Source of the DNA: Agriotes lineatus
Taxonomy: Eukaryota > Arthropoda > Insecta > Coleoptera > Elateridae
Assembly: GCA_940337035.1 (NCBI GenBank)
Contig: CALNHX010000272.1
Location: 1 to 64,000 of the forward strand
Direction of reading: 5' to 3'
Length of the DNA: 64,000 nucleotides
The position numbers and the translations under genes were made by a program. Under the pieces are notes generated by a model. That model saw nothing but the letters and a program-made list of their open reading frames with translations. It was not told the origin of the DNA and did not search any database. This document shows, piece by piece, positions 20,951-36,047 of the stretch; position 1 is the stretch's first letter, and each line of letters starts with the position of its first letter.

Positions 20951-23900
20951 ATAGGCAGAGACCATGTAACCATGTATCACTAAAATATAAAAATTTTCTG
21001 CAACCAAAAAATTCAATTTCAGTAGTATAGCATTAAGGTACGTTAAAACGTCTGAAACGCACGTTTTGCAGTAACTATTGACTACAGAAATATTAATGAT
21101 GCTACTGTAATGGCTATGGCCGATCAGAAATTAACAAATTTGACATGTGGGTGTTCCATTGAAAACAGGTCCTCAATAACGGATTTAAAATCGATTGCAG
21201 TGGTAATGGCCTGTGTAGTAGAATAGGTAGAAACCATGTAACCATGTATCACTAAAATATCAAATTTTTCTGCACCCAAAAAATTAAATTTCAGTAGTAT
21301 AGCATTAAGGTACGTTAAAACGTCTGAAACGCACGTTTTGCAGTAACTATTGACTACAGAAATATTAATGATGCTACTGTAATGGCTAGGGCCGATCAGA
21401 AATTAAAAAATTTGACATGTGTGTGCGCTCCATCGTTAACAGGTGCTCAATAACGGATTTAAATTCGATTGCAGTGGTAATAGCCTGTGTAATAGTATAC
21501 ATAGAGACCATGTAACCATGTATCACTAAAATATCAAATTTTTCTGAACCCAAAAAATTCAATTTCAGTAGTATAGCATTAAGGTACGTTAAAACATTTG
21601 AAAAGCACTGTTTGCAGTAACTATTGACTACAGAAATATTAATGATGCTACTGTAATGGCTAGGGCCAATAAGAAGTTAATAAATTTGACATGTGTATTC
21701 CATCGCTAACAGGTCCTCAATAACGGATTTAAAATCGATTGCAGTAGTAATGGCCTATGTAGTAGTATAGTTAGAGACCATGTAACCATGTATCACTAAA
21801 ATATCAAATTTTTCTGCACCCAAAACATTCAATTTCAGCAGTATAGCATTAAGGTACGTTAAAACGTCTGAAAAGCACGTTTTGCAGTAACTATTGACTA
21901 CAGAAATATTAATGATGCTACTGTAATGGCTAGGGCCGCTCAGAAATTAATAAATTTGACATGTGTATGCGCTCCATCGCTAACAGGCCCTCAATAACGG
22001 ATTCAAAGTCGATTGCAGTGGAAATAGCCTGTGTAGTAGTATACATAGGGACCATGTAACAATGTATCACTAAAATATCAAATTTTTCTGCACCCAAATA
22101 ATTCAATTTCAGTAGTATAGCATTATGGTACGTTAAAACGTCTGAAAAGCACGTTTTGCAGTAACTATTGACTACAGAAACATTAATGATGCTACTGCAA
22201 TGGCTAGGGCCGATCAGAAATTAATAAATTTGACATGTGTATGCGCTCCATCGCTAACAGGTGCTCAATAACGGTTTTAAAGTCGATTGCAGTGGTAATA
22301 GCCTGTGTAGTAGTATACATAGAGACCATGTAACCATTAATCACTAAAATATGAAATTTTTCTGTTCCAAAAAAATTCAATTTCAATACGGTACGTTAAA
22401 ACGTCTGAAAAGCGCGTTTTGCAGTAACTATTGACTACAGAAATATTAATGATGCTACTGTAATGACTAGGGCCGATCAGAAATTAATAAATTTTACATG
22501 TGTATGCGTTCCATCACCAACAGGTGCTCAATAACTGATTTAAAATCGATTGGAGTGATAATAGCTCTTGTAGTAGTATATATGTAGACCATGTAACCAC
22601 GTATCACTAAAATATCAAATTTTTCAGCACCCAAAAAATTCAATTTCAATAGTATAGCATTAAGGTATGTTAAAACGTCTGAAAAACACGTTTTGTAGTA
22701 ACTGTTGACTACAGAAATATTAATGATGCTACTGTAATGGCTAGGACCGATCAGAAATTAATAAATTTGACATGTGCATGCGTTCCATCGCTAACAGGTG
22801 CTCAATAACGGATTTAAAGTCGACTGCAGTGGTAATAGCCTGTGTAGTACTATAGATAGAGACCATATAATTATGTCTCACTAAAATATCAAATTTTTCT
22901 TCACCCAAAAAATTCAATTTCAATACTATAGCATTAAGGTACGTTAAAACGTCTGAAAAGCACGTTTTGCCGTAACTATTGACTACAGAAATATTAATGA
23001 TGCCACTGTAATAGCTAGGGCCGATCAGAAATTAATAAATTTGACATGTGTGTGTTCCATCGCTAACAGGTCCTCAATAACGGATTTAAAATTGATTGCA
23101 GTGGTAATGGCCTGTGTAGTAGTATAGTTAGAGACCATGTAACCATGTATCACTAAAATATCAAAAATCTCTCTGCACCCAAAAAATTCAATTTCAGTAG
23201 TATAGCATTAAGGTACGTTAAAACGTCTGAAAAGCACGTTTTGCAATAACTATTGACTACAGAAATATTAATAATGGTACTGTAATTGCTAGGGCCGATC
23301 AAAAATTAATAAATTTGACATGTGTGTGTTCCATCGCTAACAGGTCCTCAATAACGGATTTAAAATCGATTGCAGTGGTAATGTCCTGTGTAGTAAGTAG
23401 TATAGATAGAGACCATGTAACCATATATCACTAAAATATCAAATTTTTCTGCACCCAAAAAATTCAATTTTAGTAGTATAGCATTAAGGTAAGTTAAAAC
23501 GTCTGAAAAGCACGTTTTGCAGTAACTATTGACTACAGAAATATTAATGATGGTACTGTAATGGCTAGGGCCGATCAGAAATTAATAAATTTGACTAGTG
23601 TATGCGTTCCATCGCTAACAGGTGTTCAATAACGGATTTAATGTCGATTGCAGTGGTAATAGCCTGTGTATTAGTATACATAGAGACTATGTAATCATGC
23701 TTCATTAAAATATGAAATTTTTCTGCACCCAAAAAATTCAATTTCAGTACTATAGCATTAAGGTACGTTAAAACGTCTGAATAGCACGTTTTGCAGTAAC
23801 TATTAACTTCGGAAATATTAATGATGACAGTAGCATCAGAAATTAACAAATTTGACATGTGTGTGTTCCATTGCTTACAGGTCCTCAATAACGGATTTAA

Positions 23901-23999
23901 AATCGATTGCAGTGGTAATGGCCTGTGTAGTAAGTAGTATAGTTAGAGACCATGTAACCATGTATCACTAAAATATCAAATTTTTCTTCACCCAAAAAA

Positions 24000-25300
24000 T
24001 TCAATTTCAGTAGTATAGCATTAAAGTACGTTAAAACGTCTGAAACGCACGTTTTGCAGTAACTATTGACTAAAGAAATATTAATGATGCTACTGTAATG
24101 GCTAGGGCCGATCAGAAATTAATAAATTTGACATGCGTGTGTTTCATCGCTAACAGGTCCTCAATAACGGATTTAAAATCGATTGCAGTGGTAATGGCCT
24201 GTGTAGTAAGTAGTATAGTTAGAGACCATGTAACCATGTATCACTAAAATATCAAATTTTTCTTCACCCAAAAAATTCAATTTCAGTAGTATAGCATTAA
24301 AGTACGTTAAAACGTCTGAAACGCACGTTTTGCAGTAACTATTGACTAAAGAAATATTAATGATGCTACTGTAATGGCTAGGGCCGATCAGAAATTAATA
24401 AATTTGACATGCGTGTGTTTCATCGCTAACAGGTCCTCAATAACGTATTTAAAATCGATTGCAGTGGTAATGGCCTGTGCAGTAAGTAGTATAGTTAGAG
24501 ACCATGTAACCATGTATCACTAAAATATCAAATTTTTCTTCACCCAAAAAATTCAATTTTAGTAGTATAGCATTAAAGTACGTTAAAACGTCTGAAACGC
24601 ACGTTTTGCAGTAACTATTGACTAAAGAAATATTAATGATGCTACTGTAATGGCTAGGGCCGATCAGAAATTAATAAATTTGACATGCGTGTGTTTCATC
24701 GCTAACAGGTCCTCAATAACGGATTTAAAATCGATTGCAGTGGTAATGACCTGTGTAGTAAGTAGTATAGTTAGAGACCATGTAACCATGTATCACTAAA
24801 ATATCAAATTTTTCTTCACCCAAAAAATTCAATTTCAGTAGTATAGCATTAAAGTACGTTAAAACGTCTGAAACGCACGTTTTGCAGTAACTATTGACTA
24901 AAGAAATATTAATGATGCTACTGTAATGGCTAGGGCCGATCAGAAATTGATAAATTTGACATGCGTGTGTTTCATCGCTAACAGGTCCTCAATAACGGAT
25001 TTAAAATCGATTGCAGTGGTAATGGCCTGTGTAGTAAGTAGTATAGTTAGAGACCATGTAACCATGTATCACTAAAATATCAAATTTTTCTTCACCCAAA
25101 AAATTCAATTTCAGTAGTATAGCATTAAAGTACGTTAAAACGTCTGAAACGCACGTTTTGCAGTAACTATTGACTAAAGAAATATTAATGATGCTACTGT
25201 AATGGCTAGGGCCGATCAGAAATTAATAAATTTGACATGCGTGTGTTTCATCGCTAACAGGTCCTCAATAACGGATTTAAAATCGATTGCAGTGGTAATG
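24000..25300. repeat. Homogeneous run of 276-bp monomers
   Basis: Five successive landmark positions (24029, 24305, 24581, 24857, 25133) are exactly 276 bp apart, and the monomers differ at only a few bases. The run ends at a deletion near 25313 that removes the GTATAGTTAGAGACC segment and is followed by a long-variant insert. The same run reappears at the window's right end (63344, 63620, 63896), offset 39,315. Confidence 0.85.
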
Positions 25301-25729
25301 GCCTGTGTAGTAAGTATCACTAAAATATCAAATTTTTCTTCACCCAAAAAATGGCTCAAGTACTAGTATATGTGGAGACCATGTAACCATATATCACTAG
25401 TATATCAAATTTTTCGGTATCCAAAAAATTCAGTTTTAATAGTATAGTATTAAGGTACGTTAAAACGTCTGAAAATCAAGTTTTGCAGTAACTATTAACT
25501 ACGGAAATATTAATGATGCTACTGTAGTGGCTATGGCCGATTAGAAATTAACAAATTTGACATGTGTGTGTTCCATTGCTAACAGGTCCTCAATAACGGA
25601 TTTAAAATCGATTGCAGTGGTAATGGCCTGTGTAGTAGTATAGGTAGAGACCATGTAACCATGTATCACTAAAATATCAAATTTTTCTGCACCCAAAAAA
25701 TTCAATTTCAGTAGTATAGCATTAAGGTA

Positions 25730-28700
25730 CGTTAAAATGTCTGAAACGCACGTTTTGGAGTAGCTATTGACTACAGAAATATTAATGATGCTACTATGGC
25801 TATGGCCGATCAGAAATTAACAAATGTGACATGTGTGTGTTCCATTGCTAACAGGTCCTCAATAACGGATTTAAAATCGATTGCAGTGGTAATGGCCTGT
25901 GTAGTAGTATAGGTAGAGACCATGTAACCATGTATCACTAAAATATCAAATTTTTCTGCACCCAAAAAATTCAATTTCAGTAGTATAGCATTAAGGTACG
26001 TTAAAACGTCTTAAACGCACGTTTTGCAGTAACTATTGACTACAGAAATATTAATGATGCTACTATGGCTATGGCCGATCAGAAATTAACAAATTTGACA
26101 TGTGTGTGTTCCATTGCTAACAGGTCCTCAATAACGGATTTAAAATCGATTGCAGTGGTAATGGTCTGTGTAGTAGTATAGGTAGAGACCATGTAACCAT
26201 GTATCACTAAAATATGAAATTTTTCTGCACCCAAAAAATTCAATTTCAGTAGTATAGCATTAAGGTACGTTAAAACGTCTGAAACGCACGTTTTGCAGTA
26301 ACTATTGACTACAGAAATATTAATGATGCTACTATGGCTATGGCTGATCAGAAATTAACAAATTTGACATGTGTGTGTTCCATTGCTAACAGGTCCTCAA
26401 TAACGGATTTAAAATCGATTGCAGTGGAAATGGTCTGTGTAGTAGTATAGGTAGAGACCATGTAACCATGTATCACTAAAATATCAAATTTTTCAGCACC
26501 CAAAAAATTCAATTTCAGTAGTATAGCATTAAGGTACGTTAAAACGTCTGAAACGCACGTTTTGCAGTAACTATTGACTACAGAAATATTAATGATGCTA
26601 CTATGGCTATGGCTGATCAGAAATTAACAAATTTGACATGTGTGTGTTTCATTGCTAACAGGTCCTCAATAACGGATTTAAAATCGATTGCAGTGGTAAT
26701 GGTCTGTGTAGTAGTATAGGTAGAGACCATGTAACCATGTATCACTAAAATATCAAATTTTTCAGCACCCAAAAAATTCAATTTCAGTAGTATAGCATTA
26801 AGGTACGTTAAAACGTCTGAAACGCACGTTTTGCAGTAACTATTGACTACAGAAATATTAATGATGCTACTATGGCTATGGCTGATCAGAAATTAACAAA
26901 TTTGACATGTGTGTGTTCCATTGCTAACAGGTCCTCAATAACGGATTTAAAATCGATTGCAGTGGTAATGGCCTGTGTAGTAGAATAGGTAGAGACCATG
27001 TAACCATGTATCACTAAAATATCAAATTTTTCTGCACCCAAAAAATTCAATTTCAGTAGTATAGCATTAAGGTACGTTAAAACGTCTGAAACGCACGTTT
27101 TGGAGTAGCTATTGACTACAGAAATATTAATGATGCTACTATGGCTATGGCCGATCAGAAATTAACAAATGTGACATGTGTGTGTTCCATTGCTAACAGG
27201 TCCTCAATAACGGATTTAAAATCGATTGCAGTGGTAATGGCCTGTGTAGTAGTATAGGTAGAGACCATGTAACCATGTATCACTAAAATATCAAATTTTT
27301 CTGCACCCAAAAAATTCAATTTCAGTAGTATAGCATTAAGGTACGTTAAAACGTCTTAAACGCACGTTTTGCAGTAACTATTGACTACAGAAATATTAAT
27401 GATGCTACTATGGCTATGGCTGATCAGAAATTAACAAATTTGACATGTGTGTGTTCCATTGCTAACAGGTCCTCAATAACGGATTTAAAATCGATTGCAG
27501 TGGAAATGGTCTGTGTAGTAGTATAGGTAGAGACCATGTAACCATGTATCACTAAAATATCAAATTTTTCAGCACCCAAAAAATTCAATTTCAGTAGTAT
27601 AGCCTTAAGGTACGTTAAAACGTCTGAAACGCACGTTTTGCAGTAACTATTGACTACAGAAATATTAATGATGCTACTATGGCTATGGCTGATTAGAAAT
27701 TAACAAATTTGACATGTGTGTGTTTCATTGCTAACAGGTCCTCAATAACGGATTTAAAATCGATTGCAGTGGTAATGGTCTGTGTAGTAGTATAGGTAGA
27801 GACCATGTAACCATGTATCACTAAAATATCAAATTTTTCAGCACCCAAAAAATTCAATTTCAGTAGTATAGCATTAAGGTACGTTAAAACGTCTGAAACG
27901 CACGTTTTGCAGTAACTATTGACTACAGAAATATTAATGATGCTACTATGGCTATGGCTGATCAGAAATTAACAAATTTGACATGTGTGTGTTCCATTGC
28001 TAACAGGTCCACAATAACGGATTTACAATCGATTGCAGTGGTAATGGCCTGTGTAGTAGTATAGGTAGAGACCATGTAACCATGTATCACTAAAATATCA
28101 AATTTTTCTGCACCCAAAAAATTCAATTTCAGTAGTATAGCATTAAGGTACGTTAAAACGTCTTAAACGCACGTTTTGCAGTAACTATTGACTACAGAAA
28201 TATTAATGATGCTACTATGGCTATGGCTGATCAGAAATTAACAAATTTGACATGTGTGTGTTCCATTGCTAACAGGTCCTCAATAACGGATTTAAAATCG
28301 ATTGCAGTGGTAATGGCCTGTGTAGTAGTATAGGTAGAGACCATGTAACCATGTATCACTAAAATATCAAATTTTTCAGCACCCAAAAAATTCAATTTCA
28401 GTAGTATAGCATTAAGGTACGTTAAAACGTCTGAAACGCACGTTTTGCAGTAACTATTGACTACAGAAATATTAATGATGCTACTATGGCTATGGCCGAT
28501 CAGAAATTAACAAATGTGACATGTGTGTGTTCCATTGCTAACAGGTCCTCAATAACGGATTTAAAATCGATTGCAGTGGTAATGGTCTGTGTAGTAGTAT
28601 AGGTAGAGACCATGTAACCATGTATCACTAAAATATCAAATTTTTCAGCACCCAAAAAATTCAATTTCAGTAGTATAGCATTAAGGTACGTTAAAACGTC

Positions 28701-31700
28701 TGAAACGCACGTTTTGCAGTAACTATTGACTACAGAAATATTAATGATGCTACTATGGCTATGGCTGATCAGAAATTAACAAATTTGACATGTGTGTGTT
28801 CCATTGCTAACAGGTCCTCAATAACGGATTTAAAATCGATTGCAGTGGTAATGGCCTGTGTAGTAGTATAGGTAGAGACCATGTAACCATGTATCACTAA
28901 AATATCAAATTTTTCTGCACCCAAAAAATTCAATTTCAGTAGTATAGCATTAAGGTACGTTAAAACGTCTGAAACGCACGTTTTGCAGTAACTATTGACT
29001 ACAGAAATATTAATGATGCTACTATGGCTATGGCCGATCAGAAATTAACAAATGTGACATGTGTGTGTTCCATTGCTAACAGGTCCTCAATAACGGATTT
29101 AAAATCGATTGCAGTGGTAATGGTCTGTGTAGTAGTATAGGTAGAGACCATGTAACCATGTATCACTAAAATATCAAATTTTTCAGCACCCAAAAAATTC
29201 AGTTTCAGTAGTATAGCATTAAGGTACGTTAAAACGTCTGAAACGCACGTTTTGCAGTAACTATTGACTACAGAAATATTAATGATGCTACTATGGCTAT
29301 GGCTGATCAGAAATTAACAAATTTGACATGTGTGTGTTCCATTGCTAACAGGTCCTCAATAACGGATTTAAAATCGATTGCAGTGGTAATGGCCTGTGTA
29401 GTAGTGTAGGTAGAGACCATGTAACCATGTATCACTAAAATATCAAATTTTTCTGCACCCAAAAAATTCAATTTCAGTAGTATAGCATTAAGGTACGTTA
29501 AAACGTCTGAAACGCACGTTTTGCAGTAACTATTGACTACAGAAATATTAATGATGCTACTATGGCTATGGCTGATCAGAAATTAACAAATTTGACATGT
29601 GTGTGTTCCATTGCTAACAGGTCCTCAATAACGGATTTAACATCGATTGCAGTGGTAATGGCCTGTGTAGTAGTATAGGTAGAGACCATGTAACCATGTA
29701 TCACTAAAATATCAAATTTTTCTGCACCCAAAAAATTCAATTTCAGTAGTATATCATTAAGGTACGTTAAAACGTCTTAAACGCACGTTTTGCAGTAACT
29801 ATTGACTACAGAAATATTAATGATGCTACTATGGCTATGGCTGATCAGAAATTAACAAATTTGACATGTGTGTGTTCCATTGCTAACAGGTCCTCAATAA
29901 CGGATTTAAAATCGATTGCAGTGGTAATGGCCTGTGTAGTAGTATAGGTAGAGACCATGTAACCATGTATCACTAAAATATCAAATTTTTCAGCACCCAA
30001 AAAATTCAATTTCAGTAGTATAGCATTAAGGTACGTTAAAACGTCTGAAACGCACGTTTTGCAGTAACTATTGACTACAGAAATATTAATGATGCTACTA
30101 TGGCTATGGCCGATCAGAAATTAACAAATGTGACATGTGTGTGTTCCATTGCTAACAGGTCCTCAATAACGGATTTAAAATCGATTGCAGTGGTAATGGT
30201 CTGTGTAGTAGTATAGGTAGAGACCATGTAACCATGTATAACTAAAATATCAAATTTTTCAGCACCCAAAAAATTCAATTTCAGTAGTATAGCATTAAGG
30301 TACGTTAAAACGTCTGAAACGCACGTTTTGCAGTAACTATTGACTACAGAAATATTAATGATGCTACTATGGCTATGGCTGATCAGAAATTAACAAATTT
30401 GACATGTGTGTGTTCCATTGCTAACAGGTCCTCAATAACGGATTTAAAATCGATTGCAGTGGTAATGGCCTGTGTAGTAGTATAGGTAGAGACCATGTAA
30501 CCATGTATCACTAAAATATCAAATTTTTCAGCACCCAAAAAATTCAATTTCAGTAGTATATAATTAAGGTACGTTAAAACGTCTGAAACGCACGTTTTGC
30601 AGTAACTATTGACTACAGAAATATTAATGATGCTACTATGGCTATGGCTGATCAGAAATTAACAAATGTGACATGTGTGTGTTCCATTGCTAACAGGTCC
30701 TCAATAACGGATTTAAAATCGATTGCAGTGGTAATGGTCTGTGTAGTAGTATAGGTAGAGACCATGTAACCATGTATCACTAAAATATCAAATTTTTCAG
30801 CACCCAAAAAATTCAATTTCAGTAGTATAGCATTAAGGTACGTTAAAACGTCTGAAACGCACGTTTTGCAGTAACTAATGACTACAGAAATATTAATGAT
30901 GCTACTATGGCTATGGCTGATAAGAAATTAACAAATTTGACATGTGTGTGTTCCATTGCTAACAGGTCCTCAATAACGGATTTAAAATCGATTGCAGTGG
31001 TAATGGTCTGTGTAGTAGTATAGGTAGAGACCATGTAACCATGTATCACTAAAATATCAAATTTTTCAGCACCCAAAAAATTCAATTTCAGTAGTATAGC
31101 ATTAAGGTACGTTAAAACGTCTGAAACGCACGTTTTGCAGTAACTATTGACTACAGAAATATTAATGATGCTACTATGGCTATGGCCGATCAGAAATTAA
31201 CAAATGTGACATGTGTGTGTTCCATTGCTAACAGGTCCTCAATAACGGATTTAAAATCGATTGCAGTGGTAATGGTCTGTGTAGTAGTATAGGTAGAGAC
31301 CATGTAACCATGTATCACTAAAATATCAAATTTTTCAGCACCCAAAAAATTCAATTTCAGTAGTATAGCATTAAGGTACGTTAAAACGTCTGAAACGCAC
31401 GTTTTGCAGTAACTATTGACTACAGAAATATTAATGATGCTACTATGGCTATGGCCGATCAGAAATTAACAAATTTGACATGTGTGTGTTCCATTGCTAA
31501 CAGGTCCTCAATAACGGATTTAAAATCGATTGCAGTGGTAATGGCCTGTGTAGTAGTGTAGGTAGAGACCATGTAACCATGTATCACTAAAATATCAAAT
31601 TTTTCTGCACCCAAAAAATTCAATTTCAGTAGTATAGCATTAAGGTACGTTAAAACGTCTGAAACGCACGTTTTGCAGTAACTATTGACTACAGAAATAT

Positions 31701-33531
31701 TAATGATGCTACTATGGCTATGGCTGATCAGAAATTAACAAATTTGACATGTGTGTGTTCCATTGCTAACAGGTCCTCAATAACGGATTTAACATCGATT
31801 GCAGTGGTAATGGCCTGTGTAGTAGTATAGGTAGAGACCATGTAACCATGTATCACTAAAATATCAAATTTTTCTGCACCCAAAAAATTCAATTTCAGTA
31901 GTATATCATTAAGGTACGTTAAAACGTCTTAAACGCACGTTTTGCAGTAACTATTGACTACAGAAATATTAATGATGCTACTATGGCTATGGCTGATCAG
32001 AAATTAACAAATTTGACATGTGTGTGTTCCATTGCTAACAGGTCCTCAATAACGGATTTAAAATCGATTGCAGTGGTAATGGCCTGTGTAGTAGTATAGG
32101 TAGAGACCATGTAACCATGTATCACTAAAATATCAAATTTTTCAGCACCCAAAAAATTCAATTTCAGTAGTATAGCATTAAGGTACGTTAAAACGTCTGA
32201 AACGCACGTTTTGCAGTAACTATTGACTACAGAAATATTAATGATGCTACTATGGCTATGGCCGATCAGAAATTAACAAATGTGACATGTGTGTGTTCCA
32301 TTGCTAACAGGTCCTCAATAACGGATTTAAAATCGATTGCAGTGGTAATGGTCTGTGTAGTAGTATAGGTAGAGACCATGTAACCATGTATAACTAAAAT
32401 ATCAAATTTTTCAGCACCCAAAAAATTCAATTTCAGTAGTATAACATTAAGGTACGTTAAAACGTCTGAAACGCACGTTTTGCAGTAACTATTGACTACA
32501 GAAATATTAATGATGCTACTATGGCTATGGCTGATCAGAAATTAACAAATTTGACATGTGTGTGTTCCATTGCTAACAGGTCCTCAATAACGGATTTAAA
32601 ATCGATTGCAGTGGCAATGGCCTGTGTAGTAGTATAGGTAGAGACCATGTAACCATGTATCACTAAAATATCAAATTTTTCAGCACCCAAAAAATTCAAT
32701 TTCAGTAGTATATAATTAAGGTACGTTAAAACGTCTGAAACGCACGTTTTGCAGTAACTATTGACTACAGAAATATTAATGGTGCTACTATGGCTATGGC
32801 TGATCAGAAATTAACAAATGTGACATGTGTGTGTTCCATTGCTAACAGGTCCTCAATAACGGATTTAAAATCGATTGCAGTGGTAATGGTCTGTGTAGTA
32901 GTATAGGTAGAGACCATGTAACCATGTATCACTAAAATATCAAATTTTTCAGCACCCAAAAAATTCAATTTCAGTAGTATAGCATTAAGGTACGTTAAAA
33001 CGTCTGAAACGCACGTTTTGCAGTAACTATTGACTACAGAAATATTAATGATGCTACTATGGCTATGGCTGATCAGAAATTAACAAATTTGACATGTGTG
33101 TGTTCCATTGCTAACAGGTCCTCAATAACGGATTTAAAATCGATTGCAGTGGTAATGGTCTGTGTAGTAGTATAGGTAGAGACCATGTAACCATGTATCA
33201 CTAAAATATCAAATTTTTCAGCACCCAAAAAATTCAATTTCAGTAGTATAGCATTAAGGTACGTTAAAACGTCTGAAACGCACGTTTTGCAGTAACTATT
33301 GACTACAGAAATATTAATGATGCTACTATGGCTATGGCCGATCAGAAATTAACAAATGTGACATGTGTGTGTTCCATTGCTAACAGGTCCTCAATAACGG
33401 ATTTAAAATCGATTGCAGTGGTAATGGTCTGTGTAGTAGTATAGGTAGAGACCATGTAACCATGTATCACTAAAATATCAAATTTTTCAGCACCCAAAAA
33501 ATTCAATTTCAGTAGTATAGCATTAAGGTAC
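25730..33531. repeat. Block of 29 consecutive 269-bp monomers
   Basis: The landmark positions 25730 and 33531 are 7,801 bp apart, exactly 29 x 269; intermediate checks (25999, 26268, 26537, 26806, 29227) fall on the same grid. All share a 3-bp deletion (GCTACTATGGCTATGG instead of GCTACTGTAATGGCTATGG). A higher-order 8-mer of 2,152 bp is superimposed on the right half: private bases at 29406, 29641, 29751 and 30239 recur at 31558, 31793, 31903 and 32391. Confidence 0.93.
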
Positions 33532-36047
33532 GTTAAAACGTCTGAAACGCACGTTTTGCAGTAACTATTGACTACAGAAATATTAATGATGCTACTATGG
33601 CTATGGCCGATCAGAAATTAACAAATGTGACATGTGTGTGTTCCATTGCTAACAGGTCCTCAATAACGGATTTAAAATCGATTGGAGTGGTAATGGCTCT
33701 AGTACTAGTATATGTGGAGACCATGTAATCATATATCACTACAATATCAAATTTTTCGGTATCCAAAAAATTCAGTTGTAATAGTATAGTATTAAGGTAC
33801 GTTAAAACGTCTGAAAATCACGTTTTGCAGTAACTATTAACTACGGAAATATTAATGATGCTACTGTAATGGTTAGGGCCGATCAGAAATTAACAAATTT
33901 GACATGTGTGTGTTCGATTGCTAACAGGTCCTCAATAACGGATTTAAAATCGATTGCAATGGTAATGGCCTGTGTAGTAGTATAGGTAGAGACCATGTAA
34001 CCATGTATCACTAAAATATCAGATTTTTCTGCACCCAAAAAATTCAATTTCAGTAGTATAGCATTAAGGTACGTTAAAACGTCTTAAACGCACGTTTTGC
34101 AGTAACTATTGACTACAGAAATATTAATGATGCTACTATGGCTATGGCCGATCAGAAATTAACAAATTTGACATGTGTGTGTTCCATTGCTAACAGGTCC
34201 TCAATAACGGATTTAAAATCAATTGCAGTGTTAATGGCCTGTGTAGTAGTATAGGTAGAGACCATGTAACCATGTATCACTAAAATATCAAATTTTTCTG
34301 CACCCAAAAAATTCAATTTCAGTAGTATAGCTTTAAGGTACGTTAAAACGTCTGAAAAGCACGTTTTGCAGTAACTGTTGACTACAGAAATATTAATGAT
34401 AATACTGTAATGACTAGGGCCGATCAGAAATTAATAAATTTTACATGTGTATGCGTTCCATCGCTAACAGGTGCTCAATAACTGATTTAAAATTGATTGG
34501 AGTGATAATAGCTCTTGTAGTAGTATATATGGAGACCATGTAACCATGTATCACTAAAATATTAAATTTTTCAGGAACCAAAAAATTCAATTTTAATAGT
34601 ATAGCATTAAGGTACGTTAAAACGTCCGAAAAGCACGTTTTGTAGTAACTGTTGACTACAGAAATATTAATGATGCTACTGTAATAGCTAGGGCCGATCA
34701 GAAATTAATAAATTTGACATGTGTATTGGTTCCATCGCTAACAGGTGCTCAATAACGGATTTAAAATGTATTGCAGCGGTAATAGCCTGTGTAGTAGTAC
34801 ACCTAGAGACCATGTAACCATGTATCACTAAAATAGAAAATTTTTCTGCTCCCAAAAAATTCAATTTCAATAGTATAGCATTATGGTTCGTTAATACCTC
34901 TGAAAAGCACGTTTTGCAGTAACTATTGACTACGGAAATATTAATAATGCTACTGTAATGGCTAGGGCCGATCAGAAATTAATAAATTTGACATGTGTGT
35001 GTTCCATCGCTAACAGGTCCTCAATAACGGATTTAAAATCGATTGCAGTGTTAATGGCTTATGTAGTAGTATAGATGGAAACCATGTAACCATGTATCAC
35101 TAAAATATAACATGTTTCTGCACCCAAAAATTTCAATTTCAGTAGTATAGAATTAAGGTACGTTAAAACGTCTGAAAAGCACGTTTTGCAGTAACTATTG
35201 ACTACAGAAATATTAATGATGCTACTGTAATGGCTAGTCCGATCAGAAATTAATAGATTTGACATGTGTATGCGTTCCATCGCTAACAGGTTCTCAATAA
35301 CGGATTTAAAGTCGATTGCAGTGGTAATAGCCTGTGTAGTAGTATACAAAGAATCCATGTAACCTTGTATCACTAAAATATTAAATTTTTCTGCACCCAA
35401 AAAATTCAATTTTAATACTATAGCACGTAAAGTCTGAAAAGCACTTTGTGGCAGTAACTATTTACTACAGAAAATTTTATGAAGCTCCTGTAATAGCTAG
35501 AGCCGTTCAGAAATTAATCAATTTGATAATTGTATGCGTTCCATCGCTAAGGTGCTCAATAACTGGCTTAAAATCGATTGGAGTGGTAATGGCTCTAGTA
35601 CTAGTATATGTGGAGACCATGTAATCATATATCACTACAATATCAAATTTTTCGGTATCCAAAAAATTCAGTTGTAATAGTATAGTATTAAGGTACGTTA
35701 AAACGTCTGAAAATCACGTTTTGCAGTAACTATTAACTACGGAAATATTAATGATGCTACTGTAATGGTTAGGGCCGATCAGAAATTAACAAATTTGACA
35801 TGTGTGTGTTCCATTGCTAACAGGTCCTCAATAACGGATTTAAAATCGATTGCAGTGGTAATGGCCTGTGTAGTCGTATAGGTAGAGACCATGTAACCAT
35901 GTATCACTAAAATATCAAATTTTTCTGCACCCAAAAAATTCAATTGCAGTAGTATAGCATTAAGGTACGTTAAAACGTCTGAAACGCACGTTTTGCAGTA
36001 ACTATTGACTACAGAAATATTAATGATGCTACTATGGCTATGGCCGA

